From: Pseudoips prasinana
Taxonomy: Eukaryota > Arthropoda > Insecta > Lepidoptera > Nolidae
Direction: 5' to 3'
NCBI GenBank assembly: GCA_951640165.1
Contig: OX621240.1
Coordinates: forward strand, 10,986,713 to 11,050,712
Length of the DNA: 64,000 bases
Part shown: positions 11,545 through 22,617 of the stretch, piece after piece
How the letters are laid out: every line of letters begins with the position of its first letter
Position numbering within the stretch: position 1 is the first letter of the stretch
The notes under the pieces: model-generated
Seen by the model: only the letters and a program-made list of their open reading frames with translations
Told to the model about the DNA's origin: nothing
The model's database searches: none
Translations under genes and position numbers: made by a program

Positions 11545-11800
11545 AATATCATGGTACATTATTAACACACGGCCATCTGATCCCAAACTAAGCAGAGCTT
11601 GTACTATGGAAACCAGATAACTGATAAAATTCATAATTTAATAATACTACTTTTCTTTTGTAAATACATACTTATATAGATAATTACCCCCAGACTCAGA
11701 ACAAACAGACATGTTCATGTACAATCTGTCCTGGGTAGTAATTGGACCCACGACCTGCGGCGTGAAAAGCAAGCATTTGCCAACCACGCCAACAGGCCCG
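11545..11800 (-). mobile_element. SINE A
   Basis: A full copy in reverse: tail near 11560-11610, B box (GGGTCCAATTAC on the minus strand) near 11745, A box near 11785. Confidence 0.82.
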
Positions 11801-12112
11801 TCTATTGTCCGGTGAAGAAATGAATAAATGAACCTACCTAATATAGCACTCTCCATTCTTTCAGCAAATACAACAAGCATCTTGTCGGAACTGTCCCGCC
11901 CCCTGCGCACCAGGGAGGCAGTATTTTTACGCATGAGTGTGTAGAAGTCTTGTGTGCGCTCCTCGGCAAACATACCTGAAGCGCTGCAGTAGCAGGGCAG
12001 TCCCAACAACATTCTGAATGCGTTGTTGTATTGCACTCTCAATGTGTTATAGGTTCTTTTGGAGAAGTTAGCCCACAGGCTACTAGTGTACAATGCCTGC
12101 ATAAAAGCCAAG
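11800..12112 (-). pseudogene. CR1/Daphne-like LINE C-terminal relic
   Basis: The minus-strand frame (open from 12111) reads LYTSSLWANF, LRVQYNNAFRMLLGLPCYCSA and GMFAEERTQDFYTL, homologous to the end of the 55640-58485 ORF2. A partial TA-type MITE lies directly beside its right end and a SINE A copy beside its left. The open frame continues into the SINE, so the last ~50 codons are chimeric. Confidence 0.75.
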
Positions 12113-12175
12113 ATAAACTTGAAAATCTATAAAAGAAATATGACAGATTGGGGTAGCTGGAAGTGCTTGCGTCTG
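12113..12175. mobile_element. Partial TA-flanked MITE
   Basis: Only one end remains: AAATCTATAAAAGAAATATG to TTGCGTCTG, then TA. The other end is missing at the junction with the LINE relic. Confidence 0.7.
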
Positions 12176-12282
12176 TACCTCATAACTAAAGAGTCATGTT
12201 ACGATATGATTGACATGTTTGATTTTGATACAATAAAGTGTATCTATCTATCTATATTATCCATGATAATCGCAAAGTACCC

Positions 12283-12400
12283 TAAACCGGCAAGTATGTA
12301 TGACAGTAAACGAGACAAAAGTCAAAAGACGTCTGCAAAGATCATACAAATGGAAACCCCTTGTCTCTGCCTATCCCTCTGGGAAACAGGCGTGAGTATT
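12283..12400 (+). mobile_element. RTE family 1, 3'-end relic
   Basis: The sequence begins CCCTAAACCGGCAAGTATGT and ends CCTCTGGGAAACAGGCGTGA, the 3' end seen at 62258-62370. It has indels and is not coding. Confidence 0.65.
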
Positions 12401-12488
12401 TTTTTTAAAGACAGCGCTCGCACTTGTGCATTTAATCCCTATGTCGCGAGGTACTTTACTAACATAAAATTGACAGACATAAAGTAAA

Positions 12489-12602
12489 TCCAGACTCAGA
12501 ACAATTATTTATGGGTCACACGAATAGTTATCCTCTGGATTCGAACCCGGGACACGAAGCGGCGAGGCGACTGTCTAAGCCGCTGCGCCACACGTGCAGT
12601 CT
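12489..12602 (-). mobile_element. SINE C
   Basis: Reverse copy: CAGACTCAGAACAATTATTT at the left, the B-box complement GGATTCGAACCCGGG, and the A-box complement TCTAAGCCGCTGCGCCAC at the right. Confidence 0.7.
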
Positions 12603-12604
12603 AA

Positions 12605-12703
12605 CGTCATCATCATTATCATCATATCAGCCGAAAGACGTCCACTGCTGAACAAAGGCCTCCCCCAAAGATCTTCACAATTGCCGGCCTCTGCTATCCG
12701 CAT
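12605..12703 (-). mobile_element. RTE family 2, 99-bp 3'-end insertion beside a SINE
   Basis: CAGTCTAA at 12597-12604 and 12704-12711 is an exact target duplication. The insert starts with the ATGATG tail (minus strand) and ends inside the conserved TTGCCGG motif. It landed at the head end of the SINE C copy. Confidence 0.8.
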
Positions 12704-13139
12704 CAGTCTAATGTATGTATGTATAATCGCGTTTTGCATCGGAGTATTGCCGTTCATCTAAATTACAGCAAGATGTGCTTGTACAAGTTACTGGCTCGAT
12801 GCCTAGTTGTAACTCTATGGGCTGACAGCAGTTAACGGGTCACACTGTTTGGATCTTTTTAGGTCAAAGTCGTTTTGAAGCCACACATTTGTTTTGATCA
12901 CAACAACGCTGCCTCTAAAATTAGAATAACAATATCAGGTCCCTCAAAATTACCAACAATATTCCGTAGCGCCGCTAGTAAAAGTTAGTGGTGCGCAGTG
13001 GGAATAAAGCGCTTCGATGGCGCATTAAAAATATGTTGTGAGCGTGAGGCTGACAAGGCGATATTTTTATGTTTTACGTTATAACTGTTACTAATATTAT
13101 TAAGTACTGCTAAAAGAAACGTAGAATACGTTTACAACT

Positions 13140-13417
13140 TTTTAGGGTCTGTACTCAAAGCTTTACCCTTTGAGTACGGGCCCTAAAAAGTTGTACGGGA
13201 CCCTATTATTAAGACTCCTCTGTCTGTACGTCTGTCAACAAGCTGTGTTACATGAATAGTAAATGTTATTTAGACAGTTAAGTAAATAAGCAACAAATAC
13301 TAAAAACAGAATCAAATAAATATTTAAGGAGTGTCCCATACTACAAACGAGTTCTTTTGCATTTTTTATAGATAATAATATATGGGTAATGGTGCTTTTG
13401 CCTTTTTTTATAGATAA
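13140..13417 (+). repeat. Family A2 interspersed repeat, left part
   Basis: GACCCTATTATTAAGACTCC to TTTAAGGAGTGTCCCATACT is shared with 60971-61204. It starts with a hairpin (13143-13201). A Helitron follows at 13418 and the end of the repeat is at about 13760-13805. Confidence 0.68.
13143..13201. repeat. Hairpin at the edge of family A2
   Basis: ACAACTTTTTAGGG and CCCTAAAAAGTTGT are outer arms; GTACTCAAAG and TTTGAGTAC are inner arms. Confidence 0.75.
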
Positions 13418-13738
13418 CTAACTGTGCCCCGCGGTTTTACTCGAGTTGAATTTTATAAATGATCGCAGCTCCTCCCCCGTAGGTGATAGCGTGATTATAT
13501 GTAGCCTATATGTTGACCCGACCTCTTAGTAATATTCATGCAAAATTTTAAGTAAGTCCATGCAGTACTTTTTGAATGTAGCCCAGACATACATACAGAC
13601 AAACAGACACACCGACAAATAATCTAAAAACTATATTTTTGGCTTCGATGTGGATTGAAGATCACGCCCCAAGTATCCTTTTTAAAAAATATTCAATATA
13701 CAGTTTTGACTTTCCTATGGTTTTATAATATGTATAGA
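13418..13738 (-). mobile_element. Helitron-like element, TTAG-ending subfamily
   Basis: A second copy of the 731-1048 element in reverse. It has a 5' TC at 13737-13738, and GTTAG at its 3' end where most copies have GCTAG. It sits between the two halves of a family A2 repeat. Confidence 0.7.
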
Positions 13739-13759
13739 TAGATACATATATGGTAAGTA

Positions 13760-13806
13760 TGGATGGGTGCCGATCGTGCGCGAAGCGACTCGCACTTGGC
13801 CGAATT
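13760..13806 (+). repeat. Family A2 repeat, right end
   Basis: GTGCGCGAAGCGACTCGCAC then TTGGCCG, the common end of families A1 and A2. Confidence 0.55.
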
Positions 13807-13919
13807 TTTATTTGTATGAAAACTGGTTTGAACATAATGTACATAGGACTATTACAAGAATATTCCACAGCAATCGCGTAATATACATACAAAACAATAA
13901 AGTAAAATATACAAAGCAA

Positions 13920-14510
13920 AAAACGGAACCCTTATAGATTCGCCATGTCTGTCTGTCTGTCTGTTCGTCCGTCCGTCCATATGTCACAGCCACTTTTTTC
14001 CGAAACTATAAGAGCTGTACTGTTGAAACTTGGTACGTAGATGTATTCTGTAAACCGCATTAAGATTTTTACTCAAAAATAGAAAAAGAACAATAATTTT
14101 GGGGGGTCGCCATACATAGAACTGAAACTCAAAAAATTTTTTTTCATTGTGCTCATACATGGGGGGTGTCTATGGATAGGTCTTCAAAAATCATATTGAC
14201 GTTTCTAATTTCATTTTTTTCTAAACTGATTAGTTTGCGCGAGAGACACTTTCAAAGTGGTAAAATGAGTGCCCCCCCCCCCCCCCCCCTCTGTAACTTC
14301 TAAAATATGAGAATGATAAAACTAAAAAAAATATATGATGTACATTATCGTGGAAACTTACAACGAAAATTGGTTTGAACGAGATCTAGCAAGTAGTTTT
14401 TTTTAATATGTCATAAACCGCAATTTGCTTTCATTTAATCAACTGAAATACTTTCTGCTACGGAACCCTTCATGTATGAGTCCGACTCGCACTTGGCCGG
14501 TTCTTAAAGC
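13920..14510 (+). repeat. Family A1 interspersed repeat
   Basis: It runs from ACGGAACCCTTATAGATTCG to CGACTCGCACTTGGCCGG and contains a poly-C run (14271-14290). The same element returns in reverse at 15715-16290. Classification unknown; no ORF. Confidence 0.75.
13951..13982. repeat. GTCT/GTCC microsatellite in family A1
   Basis: TGTCTGTCTGTCTGTCTGTT followed by CGTCCGTCCGTCC. It is part of the family A1 repeat and appears reversed near 16215. Confidence 0.7.
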
Positions 14511-14515
14511 CAGTT

Positions 14516-14650
14516 TTGATTGCGCGTGCGGCGCAGTGGTTAAGGCAGTCGCGTCACCATTTCGTTTACCGTGTTCGATTCCCGCGCAGGAAAACTATTT
14601 GTATGACCCATAAATAGTTATTCTGAGTCTGTTTGTACTTTGTTTCCGTC
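14516..14650 (+). mobile_element. SINE C (tRNA-derived)
   Basis: A box GGCGCAGTGGTTAAGGCAG, B box GTTCGATTCCC, then AAATAGTTATTCTGAGTCTG. The head is of a third tRNA type, different from SINEs A and B. Confidence 0.7.
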
Positions 14651-15164
14651 AATGTTTGTAAACTTACTTACTGTACTTTTGACTTAGATGTCAAAGTAGT
14701 ATTTAACAATCAGAGCAAACCAGATAACTGGGTGCTGTTGACTTTAATAGCACGCATTCTTCACACACTGGTTAGTAAATAATTATTAGATTACCTTGCT
14801 CACAGAAAAAAAACCAAAGTTTGCATTTTAAACATAACATATCTATATTAGCCATCCAATAGACACCATGTAATACTTAATAAACCCGTAATTAATTCGA
14901 TATTCCGCTTTTCTAGCTTTATAAACAATAATTTACGTAGGTTTTAGTTTATATAAGTCTTAATTTAATAATACATTTGTTTCCCGCAACAGAAAGGTTG
15001 AAGCATAACTCAGAGGTAGGTACCTCATATTGTTTAGACTAAAATACAGGTCCTACTTAGCCTTTGTTATTCTAAATAACTATGACAACCATAATTCGAG
15101 TTTTAAACGAGATTATACTACCGTCGTACTTTTACGCTTAAAAAAATGTAATAATATTTAATAA

Positions 15165-15402
15165 TAATAATATCTCGGGACAATGTTACACAGATCATCC
15201 TAGCCCCAAACTAAGAAAAGCTTGTACTATGGGTACCAGGCGACGATATACATACTTTATATAGATAGATAAATATACATCCATGACTCGGAAACAAATA
15301 TTCGTGCTCATCACACAAATATTTGCACTTACCGGGATTCGAACCTAGGACCACCAGCTTCGTAGGCAGGAGCACTACCAACTAAGCTACGGTGACCGAC
15401 TC
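15165..15402 (-). mobile_element. SINE B
   Basis: A reverse full copy: tail near 15200-15240, B box (GGTTCGAATCCC on the minus strand) near 15345, A box near 15385. Confidence 0.82.
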
Positions 15403-15714
15403 GATAATTTTGCTAAATAAAACAAAATCTTCGAGTTTCACTTTGACTTAATAATGTTCGACGCTGTAGTGGCTATAGCAATTTAATAAAACCGATACAG
15501 AAATTGAAGATGTTACGTATCTTTGTCGTCTTTCTTGTTTTCTATAACAAATTTGATACATACTCTGATTATAACCAGATCCTATGCACGATCCCTTAAC
15601 GTAGTCTCCTAGACAAGGAAGGTTCCTCAAGATAAAACACAAAGATTTTTTTAGACCCCCTCGGCTAAACCAATAGACTTTCACCGCTTAAAAATAGTTC
15701 TTTGAAATCAAAAT

Positions 15715-16290
15715 ATTAAAAAACCGGCGAAGTGCGAGTCGGTCTCGCCCATGAAGGGTTCCGTAGCAGCAAGTATTTCAGTTGATTAAATGAAAGCAAA
15801 TTGCGGTTTACGATTTATGACGTATTAAAAAAAACTACTTGCTAGATCTCGTTCAAACCAATTTTCGTTATTAGTACATCATATTTAAGAAGTTACAGGG
15901 GGCGGGGGGACACTCATTTTACCACTTTGAAAGTGTCTCTCGCGCAAACTATTCAGTTTAGAAAAAAATGATATTAGAAACCTCAGTATCATTTTTGAAG
16001 ACCTATCTATGGGTACGACATACACTCTACATGTATGGGTACCATGAAAATTTTTTTTTTGAGTTTTAGTGCTATGTATGGGGACCCCCAAAATTATTGA
16101 TCTTTTTCTGTTTTTGTGTAAAAATCTTAATGCGGTTCACCAAATACATCTACTTACCAAGTTTCAATAGCACAGCTCTTATAGTTTCGGAAAAAAGTGG
16201 CTTTGACATACGGACGGACAGACAGACAGACATGACGAATCTATAAGGGTTCCGTTTTTTGCCATTTGGCTACGACACCCTAAAAAAGAA
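15715..16290 (-). repeat. Family A1 interspersed repeat, inverted copy
   Basis: It matches 13920-14510 along its whole length in opposite orientation (GGAAAAAAGTGGCT, CACTTTGAAAGTGTCTCTCG and others). The ~1.2 kb between the two copies holds a SINE C and a SINE B. Confidence 0.75.
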
Positions 16291-16726
16291 AAGCACCATA
16301 AACAAGCCTAGTCCTTTTTATTATGTTCTTTGCTTGCATCTTAAACAATAACTGATAATTGGTCGATTAAGCTGCCACAATGGAGCACTATTTAGTTACA
16401 ATGATAACCATGAGTCTTCTGATATTCGATTTATGTAATATACTACACGATATTAAACATTGCTTTGTATTACTATATATTAGTTTTGCGTAGGTAATGT
16501 ATAAAAATGGTAAATTTTAAACAAAAAATTACGATTCAAAAGTCCTAACGTAATCAAGTTGTACATTCTGCCATGCTTCTAACAAATCTAAATAATTTAA
16601 TTTAATTTATTCTAGTGAAGCAGTCAACGTCTGGGTCCACGGTAAACGCCAGGTTAAGATAAGCTGTAAACTCAAATAAATCCACTATTATATTTTTTGT
16701 CTTCAACTGTCCGTTTTATATGAAAA

Positions 16727-16895
16727 CTAGCTGTGCCCCGCGGTGTTACCCGCGTTAAATTTTATAAATTTTCTTTGCTATAAGCCTCACGGAGCCCGAG
16801 ACCTTTCCAACGAATGTAAAACCGTGGAAATCGGTTCGTGCGTTCTGGAGTTATAGCGCCAGGAAGGAAAGCCCGACTTATTTTTATAAAGTAGA
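16727..16895 (-). mobile_element. Short Helitron-like element (169 bp)
   Basis: On the minus strand it starts TCTACTTTATAAAAATAAG and ends with the GCGGGTAACACCGC hairpin and GGGGCACAGCTAG, flanked by A and T. Confidence 0.72.
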
Positions 16896-17732
16896 TAATA
16901 GTCACAGTATTAAACGCAAAACTTTACAACTAATTGCGTTGTTTGTCTATGATAGTTGTATATTATAAGTGATTTTAGGCAGTTTTTCGGACCATATAAT
17001 ATAAATACAACTAACAACTTGGCCTTTTCGTACTACGAAAAGGCCAAGTCATTCTTATTTTTTACCGACAATAATTTGTCTTCTTTCTAACAAGCGTCCC
17101 TTTAGAATTCTAGTTTTTATATTGCCTAGAGGAAGTCGATGTCCAGATTTTTTGCTTTAAATAATCAACCCACTATACTTGTTAATTCCCCTGTTAGTGA
17201 ATGTAAAAATACTGAATCATTTTTCCACGAAAGATTGTGACAGAGTGGTAAAGCGAAATACTGTTTCCGATGAAAAGGAGCACTCTGTCACAATGTTTAC
17301 TGGTAAACCACAAAAAAACGCAATACGTTGCTAACCTACAAAGAAGTAGTAGGTAGTGCCCTGCAAACACGTAAAAAGTAAAAAAATATTTTTTTAAGGT
17401 TTTTATTTAATAGATGTTAAAAAATCCGAGAAATTCCAAAAATGCTCTTTAAATTGTCGGTAAAAAGAAGAACGTAAGTACATGTACAAAATTTTGTAAA
17501 TTTCCCTTGTAGGTAGTGATTTTTTTAAAGATAAGAGAAACAAAGAAGCACTTTCAGTATGCCAGATTAAATGTTACGGAGATAAGAAGACTACACTTTA
17601 TTACATATCTACATATATTCATAGCGCATAGTTTAGCGGAGACATTAAACTATTTAAAAAGGTCCAATTAGTTGACTCACAAAGCGATCGCTTTTAGACA
17701 ATTTATATCTAGTTACACTATATCTTTATAAA
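16896..17732. other. AT-rich stretch with small inverted repeats
   Basis: Contains the hairpin at 17019 and a 13-bp inverted pair (TTGTGACAGAGTG at 17236, CACTCTGTCACAA at about 17282). No gene seen. Confidence 0.5.
17019..17054. repeat. Perfect hairpin
   Basis: ACTTGGCCTTTTCGTA and TACGAAAAGGCCAAGT separated by one base. Confidence 0.8.
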
Positions 17733-18175
17733 ATAATAAAATAAAAAAGGTTTTAATTCACGTAGACTTTAAAAAAGCGCTTGTAAATAGTCAGAACATG
17801 TTTGTAGTAATACAGTTAATATTTCTAGTTACTTATTACAGATATTTAGGTACACGGAATGTTAAAACATTTGTACAATTTATTTTATAATGGTAGTGAC
17901 ATTTAGCTAGCTTGTATTAAGTTATTGTCAAGGAGATTACGTATAGTTGAAGTTTTTAATATTAAGTATTGAAATTTAAATTTTACTACTATTGTCTGAA
18001 TGGTTCTGTCTATATTAAGGTATGAATTCAGTATTATTATTATAACGGACTTTGTGTTTAAAACGACAGTCGCGCTTTAATGCTACCACCGGATCCAATG
18101 CGCCCCAACTGAGAAGACCCAGCGAAACAAACTCAGCAGGTTCATCTACTACCGTCGTAATATCTTTATAAAAAC
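17733..18175 (-). mobile_element. LINE 3'-end relic (unclassified)
   Basis: On the minus strand it ends TTAAAACCTTTTTTATTTTA. The upstream part contains GTTTGTTTCGCTGGGTCTTC (near 18120). The first ~270 bp match 20430-20770. Confidence 0.6.
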
Positions 18176-18855
18176 CGCAGTTGGTCCTGATTCTGACGTA
18201 TAACCATTCGTTCGGATAGCCTTACCCATCGGATGACTATAGCTAGGCACTTAACTTGTATTTTAAATCATAAATTATATTTCTCCATTGTATAGTTGTA
18301 TTGGTTACACAATGGGATCTGTACGGCTTCCTGGCTTTATAAGAACAAATTTTCGATGTTACCACGTCCAAACTGAAATAGAAATAAATTATTATTTTTA
18401 AGAATATACCAAGTGGTCAAACTAAAATCTGTTAAATTCACTGAAGCCAGACTGGAGGACGGAAGTTGGTTTTACTTGAATACGTTGTTATTTTAGGCTC
18501 AAACAACGAGTTTTTTGAAGTTGTATTTCTGTTGTTAATCTGCATCATAATTCTCAGTAAATTGTTTATTAGTTGGTTTGCATGTGACATTGTTAATTTA
18601 AAACAAATATACTTATTTAAGTGCAGAATGGTTCTTATAAATATTGCATGAAAATCTGGTAAGCAAAAGTAAAATATCTTACACCTTATTTCGTTTTTAT
18701 GAGATTACTTCATATGCATATTTATTCTTTAATTTGTTGCGAATCTTCCTCGAAGTCGAGTTTATATTGAAATGGCGTAAATATAAAATATGGTACTCAT
18801 AATATGTTGTTGTTCACTGACACGTATTTATGAATTGCGCATTACATTTACGACG
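18176..18855. other. No recognised feature
   Basis: A hydrophobic 61-codon open stretch starting with GTG at 18466 is not supported as a gene. Confidence 0.45.
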
Positions 18856-19112
18856 AGCCTGTTGGCGTGGGTGGCAAATGCTTGCTTTTCACGTCGGAGG
18901 TCGTGGGTTCGATTCCCACCCAGGACAGATATTTGTGTGCATATACATATCTGTTTGCCCTGAGTCTTAGTGTAATTATCTATATAAGTATGTATTTACA
19001 AAAGAAAAGTAATATTAGTAGTATATCAGTTATCTGGTTTCCATAGTACAAGCTCTGCTTAGTTTGGGATCAGATGATCGTGAGTAAATAATATCCCAGG
19101 ATTGAATTATAT
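18856..19112 (+). mobile_element. SINE A
   Basis: A full copy: A box near 18864, B box GGTTCGATTCC near 18906, tail TACAAGCTCTGCTTAGTTTG near 19050. Confidence 0.85.
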
Positions 19113-20124
19113 TACATTTATGTATCAAAATTAATAATAGTACCTAAATTTTCTCCTCTATGTAGTCGGTTAAAACCTATTTCATATTTCGTACATCTAT
19201 TGTAAAACCAGTCGAGTCGGTAACACTGAAACGTAGTTTTCCAGTAAGCCGGGCCGTCTAACTTCGATTTTCTAAAGAATTCTACAAGGACAAGAGGAAA
19301 TGGAGTATTTGAGAAAATTGCCGTTGGATCTGCGTGCGATCGCATAATGCGACCACTCAAATTGATGTTTTAGTTCATCTCAGCAAAAGGAAGCTATAGA
19401 ACAGTATATTTAATAGAGCGCATCCGCTAAACTGTTCATGGATTTGCAAAGAACATTGTATGAGGAGGAAATTACGAAGAAAATATATGGGTACCTCCCG
19501 ACTGGCTACAAAGTTTTTAAAATGAATTCATTGTTGCAGAAGACGTGAACTCGTTTTGGTTTTATGCTCGAGTAAAATCGCCATTTTTCAAAGTTAGCAC
19601 ACAAAATATTTGTTAAATTGTATTTAGTTTGAGTTATGTTACGTGGATAATTAAAAATGTCCAACCTGATTTCTGAGATGACACACATCGTTTGTTCTCA
19701 AGGCTCTTGTTAAGAGTAAAAAGGTATCATTTCCGATATAAATACCACGTGGTAAGTTTATATGACGTGAGATTAACGTAGCCTTATGATCATTTATTTT
19801 TACTTTTATTTTTACTTAGCAACACTTACATAGCAAAATTAGCCACGATGGCGTTTTATAAGATATATCTCTGAACAAATATTTTATACTACTTTAAGAA
19901 AGTGGAGAAGTTATGTTGAGGTGGATTTTACTTCGCTGACCTTAGACCTACACTGATCTTAGAAAAAACGTCGGCGGGTTGGTTTTCGTGATTCGGATTG
20001 GTCGCGGCGTGGACTCTTTCAAAATAATTGAGTGGTTTCATTGATGATTGTAGTGTGGGGTGTAGTTGTTTTAGACCCATAGTCCGACTCCTCTCACCTT
20101 TCTTTAGACATAGCATATACTTAT
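19113..20124. other. No recognised feature
   Basis: Moderate AT content. Short open frames on the minus strand have no recognisable motif. Confidence 0.45.
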
Positions 20125-20290
20125 CGTATGGGCAGTGGTTACCCTAGTGTCAGAGTTATTCAAATCGCCCAATAGGCCTCTACATGGCTTAACGACTGTT
20201 GTCTATTGGCTACAACCGGGACCGACGGTTTACCATGCCCTCTGAAGCACGGAGCCGCACGGAAATGAAACCACTTTAGTGGTCTATAGA
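20125..20290 (-). repeat. Interspersed repeat, GC-richer fragment
   Basis: GGCTTAACGACTGTTGTCTA and CCCTCTGAAGCACGGAGC in reverse correspond to 25365-25460 (TTCGGAAGGCACGTTAAGCT, CAGTCGTTAGCCATGTCTGA). Family unknown. Confidence 0.5.
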
Positions 20291-20429
20291 CTGAACGCGA
20301 GCCTAGTTGCTTAACCTCACCGATCGTTTACGGATCGGTGAGAGCATCTAGATATGAGGAAGCATTATAGTGTCAATCAATTATTAGTAGTGCCAGTATA
20401 CCTACTTAGAGCATATACATAAAATAAAT

Positions 20430-20770
20430 AATAAAATAAAAAAGGATTTTATTCACGTAGACTTTAAAAAAGCGCTTGTAAATAGTCAGAACATATTCGT
20501 AGTAATATATAATTAATTTATAATATTTCTAGGTACATATAGATAATTAGGTACATGGATTGTAGGAAATAATTTACAATAAGATTAATTTTATAACAGT
20601 ATTTAACTAACTTAAATTAAGTTATTGTCAAGGATCATGTGTAGGTTTAATTATCAAAATTTTAAATTTTAGCTATATTTTTACTACATATTGTCGAATG
20701 GTCATAAGTCGAGTATACTCTTTACGACTAAAAATCCTGACGTGACACAAGTATAACTTTGACTTTCAAG
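20430..20770 (-). mobile_element. LINE 3'-end relic (unclassified)
   Basis: It shares CACGTAGACTTTAAAAAAGC and GTTATTGTCAAGGATCATGT with 17733-18175. Non-coding. Confidence 0.6.
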
Positions 20771-21107
20771 AGGTCTCTTGGTAACTTTAACAGTCAGAAT
20801 CACACTTAAATTTCATGTTCTCATAATTTGTTCGGAAGTGAAGTTCAGTAGCGAAATGGCGTTGGGGAGCAATGGCTTCGGGAAATATTTAGTTATTTAT
20901 TTTCTACGTTATAAGGAAAATCATGATTTCTTTTTAAAATTGATAGCGATAGGAGTACCGATGCTGCAGTGGCAATTGAAGTAACATAAGTGCGGTTACC
21001 AAGACACTAAACTATTGATATAATTATTCCACCGAACTTTTTATATTTAAAGCTCCGGGTACGTGATATTACGTGTAGCTAAAATTCATTGATGTGAAGA
21101 TATTGGC

Positions 21108-21425
21108 GAGCCTATTGGCGTGGTTGGCAAATGCTTGCTTTTCACGCCGGAAGTCGCGGGTTCGATAACCACCCAGGACAGATATTTGTGTGCATGAACA
21201 TGTCTGTTCATGCACACAAATATCTGTCCTGGGTGGTAATACATACGTATATAGATAATTACACCCAGACTCAGAAGTCTGGGTGTAATTATCTATATAA
21301 GTATGTATTTACAAAAGAAAAGTAGTATATCCGTTATCTGGTTTCCAGAGTACAAGTTCGGCTTAGTTTAGAATCAGATGACCGTGTGTAAATAGTGTTC
21401 CAGGATATTATTATTATTATATGTA
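21108..21425 (+). mobile_element. SINE A with an internal inverted duplication
   Basis: The head and tail are normal, but about 21205-21275 is a reversed copy of neighbouring SINE sequence, so the middle folds back on itself. It ends in ATTATTATT. Confidence 0.82.
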
Positions 21426-22075
21426 CACTGAATATGTAAATAAATGGAAATTGTACGTAAACAAGACTAAACACCAAGCCTATCTGTAATAACTTCATTT
21501 ATGTAAGAAATCAACCTACACGTTAGTATAAGAATCATAAGGAATTCACTCTACCCAAAAAGCTGAACAAAGAGATGAGAATTACGCAAGAAACCTTTTG
21601 GCTCTTCATACAAACTGGGTCAGTTGATAGACATGACTGCAAGGTGAAAATTTTTCTTCGCATTTTCTCCAAAGAGCTGTTGTAAAAGTAATATTTAAGT
21701 CATAAGTTACATATGCTTTCTTCGGTACTGACGAGTTACACTGCACGGCCAAAACGATTCAAGGAACATTACGCCAAATATTGAGTGGGACTGCAAAATG
21801 TACCTCTAATTAACGATCAACATATTCTAAAATTAAGAGCAAATTGAGGTTTAGAATCGTAGGTATTAATTAATGGTAATTACGTTTCCATTTGACTGTC
21901 TAATTAGTACGTCGCGTCGCTTGCCTAACTACTTGACTGTAGAAAAAGAATGATGGTGGAATATAAAATTGGCTACAGCTGTATCGAAGGTTTAATGCAC
22001 TCCTTGTAATTGTGTGCCTTAAGTCATTAGTTAGTAATTCAAAAACAAGTAACTGGTATCTAAACTTACACACTT
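21426..22075. other. No recognised feature
   Basis: Sequence between a SINE A and a SINE B with no coding or repeat match that I can name. Confidence 0.45.
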
Positions 22076-22312
22076 TGACGGTCACCGTAGCCTAGTTGGT
22101 AGTGCTCCTGCCTACGAAGCTGGTGGTCCTGGGTTCGAATCCCGGTAAGTGCAAATATTTGTGTGATGAGCACGAATATTTGTTTCTGAGTCATGGATGT
22201 TTTCTATGTATATAAGTATTTATCTATCTATATAAGTATGTATATCGTCACCTGGTACCCATAGTACAAGCTTTGCTTAGTTTGGGGCTAGGATAATCAG
22301 TGTTAAAAAAAA
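22076..22312 (+). mobile_element. SINE B (tRNA-derived)
   Basis: A box TAGCCTAGTTGGTAGTGC, B box GGGTTCGAATCCC, then a TATAAGTATGTATATCGTC region and the tail TACAAGCTTTGCTTAGTTTG. Confidence 0.85.
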
Positions 22313-22446
22313 AAAAATTGATATATTGATTACACAAAAAAAAAACAAAATGTATTTACATACAGAATGTTAAGGCGCTTAGAGCTAGATGTTCTCCCGT
22401 AAGTGATCAAATCGGTTAACTTACAACGGGTTTGATCATAATTGAA

Positions 22447-22507
22447 ACTAAAAGCCTAGAATCTAACCACCTAAGCAAATACTTTAGTGGTTAGATTCAA
22501 GGCTTTT
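22447..22507. repeat. Hairpin
   Basis: AAAAGCCTAGAATCTAACCA and its near-complement TGGTTAGATTCAAGGCTTTT. Confidence 0.75.
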
Positions 22508-22617
22508 CTGTGGGTTAAATGTTCACTACCCTGGTCCCAATTCTAGTCACAAGACAACAGTCGATAAAACAAGTGATCGCTAACGGTTAACTACCCGTTT
22601 ACCAGTTTTAAGTTTAA

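Noticed and set aside
14516..14590. Possible functional tRNA
   Set aside because: The A and B boxes belong to SINE C. The sequence continues into a SINE body and the acceptor stem is not paired.
22080..22150. tRNA gene-like A and B boxes
   Set aside because: This is the head of SINE B, present in several copies with SINE tails. No cloverleaf with a matched acceptor stem was seen.
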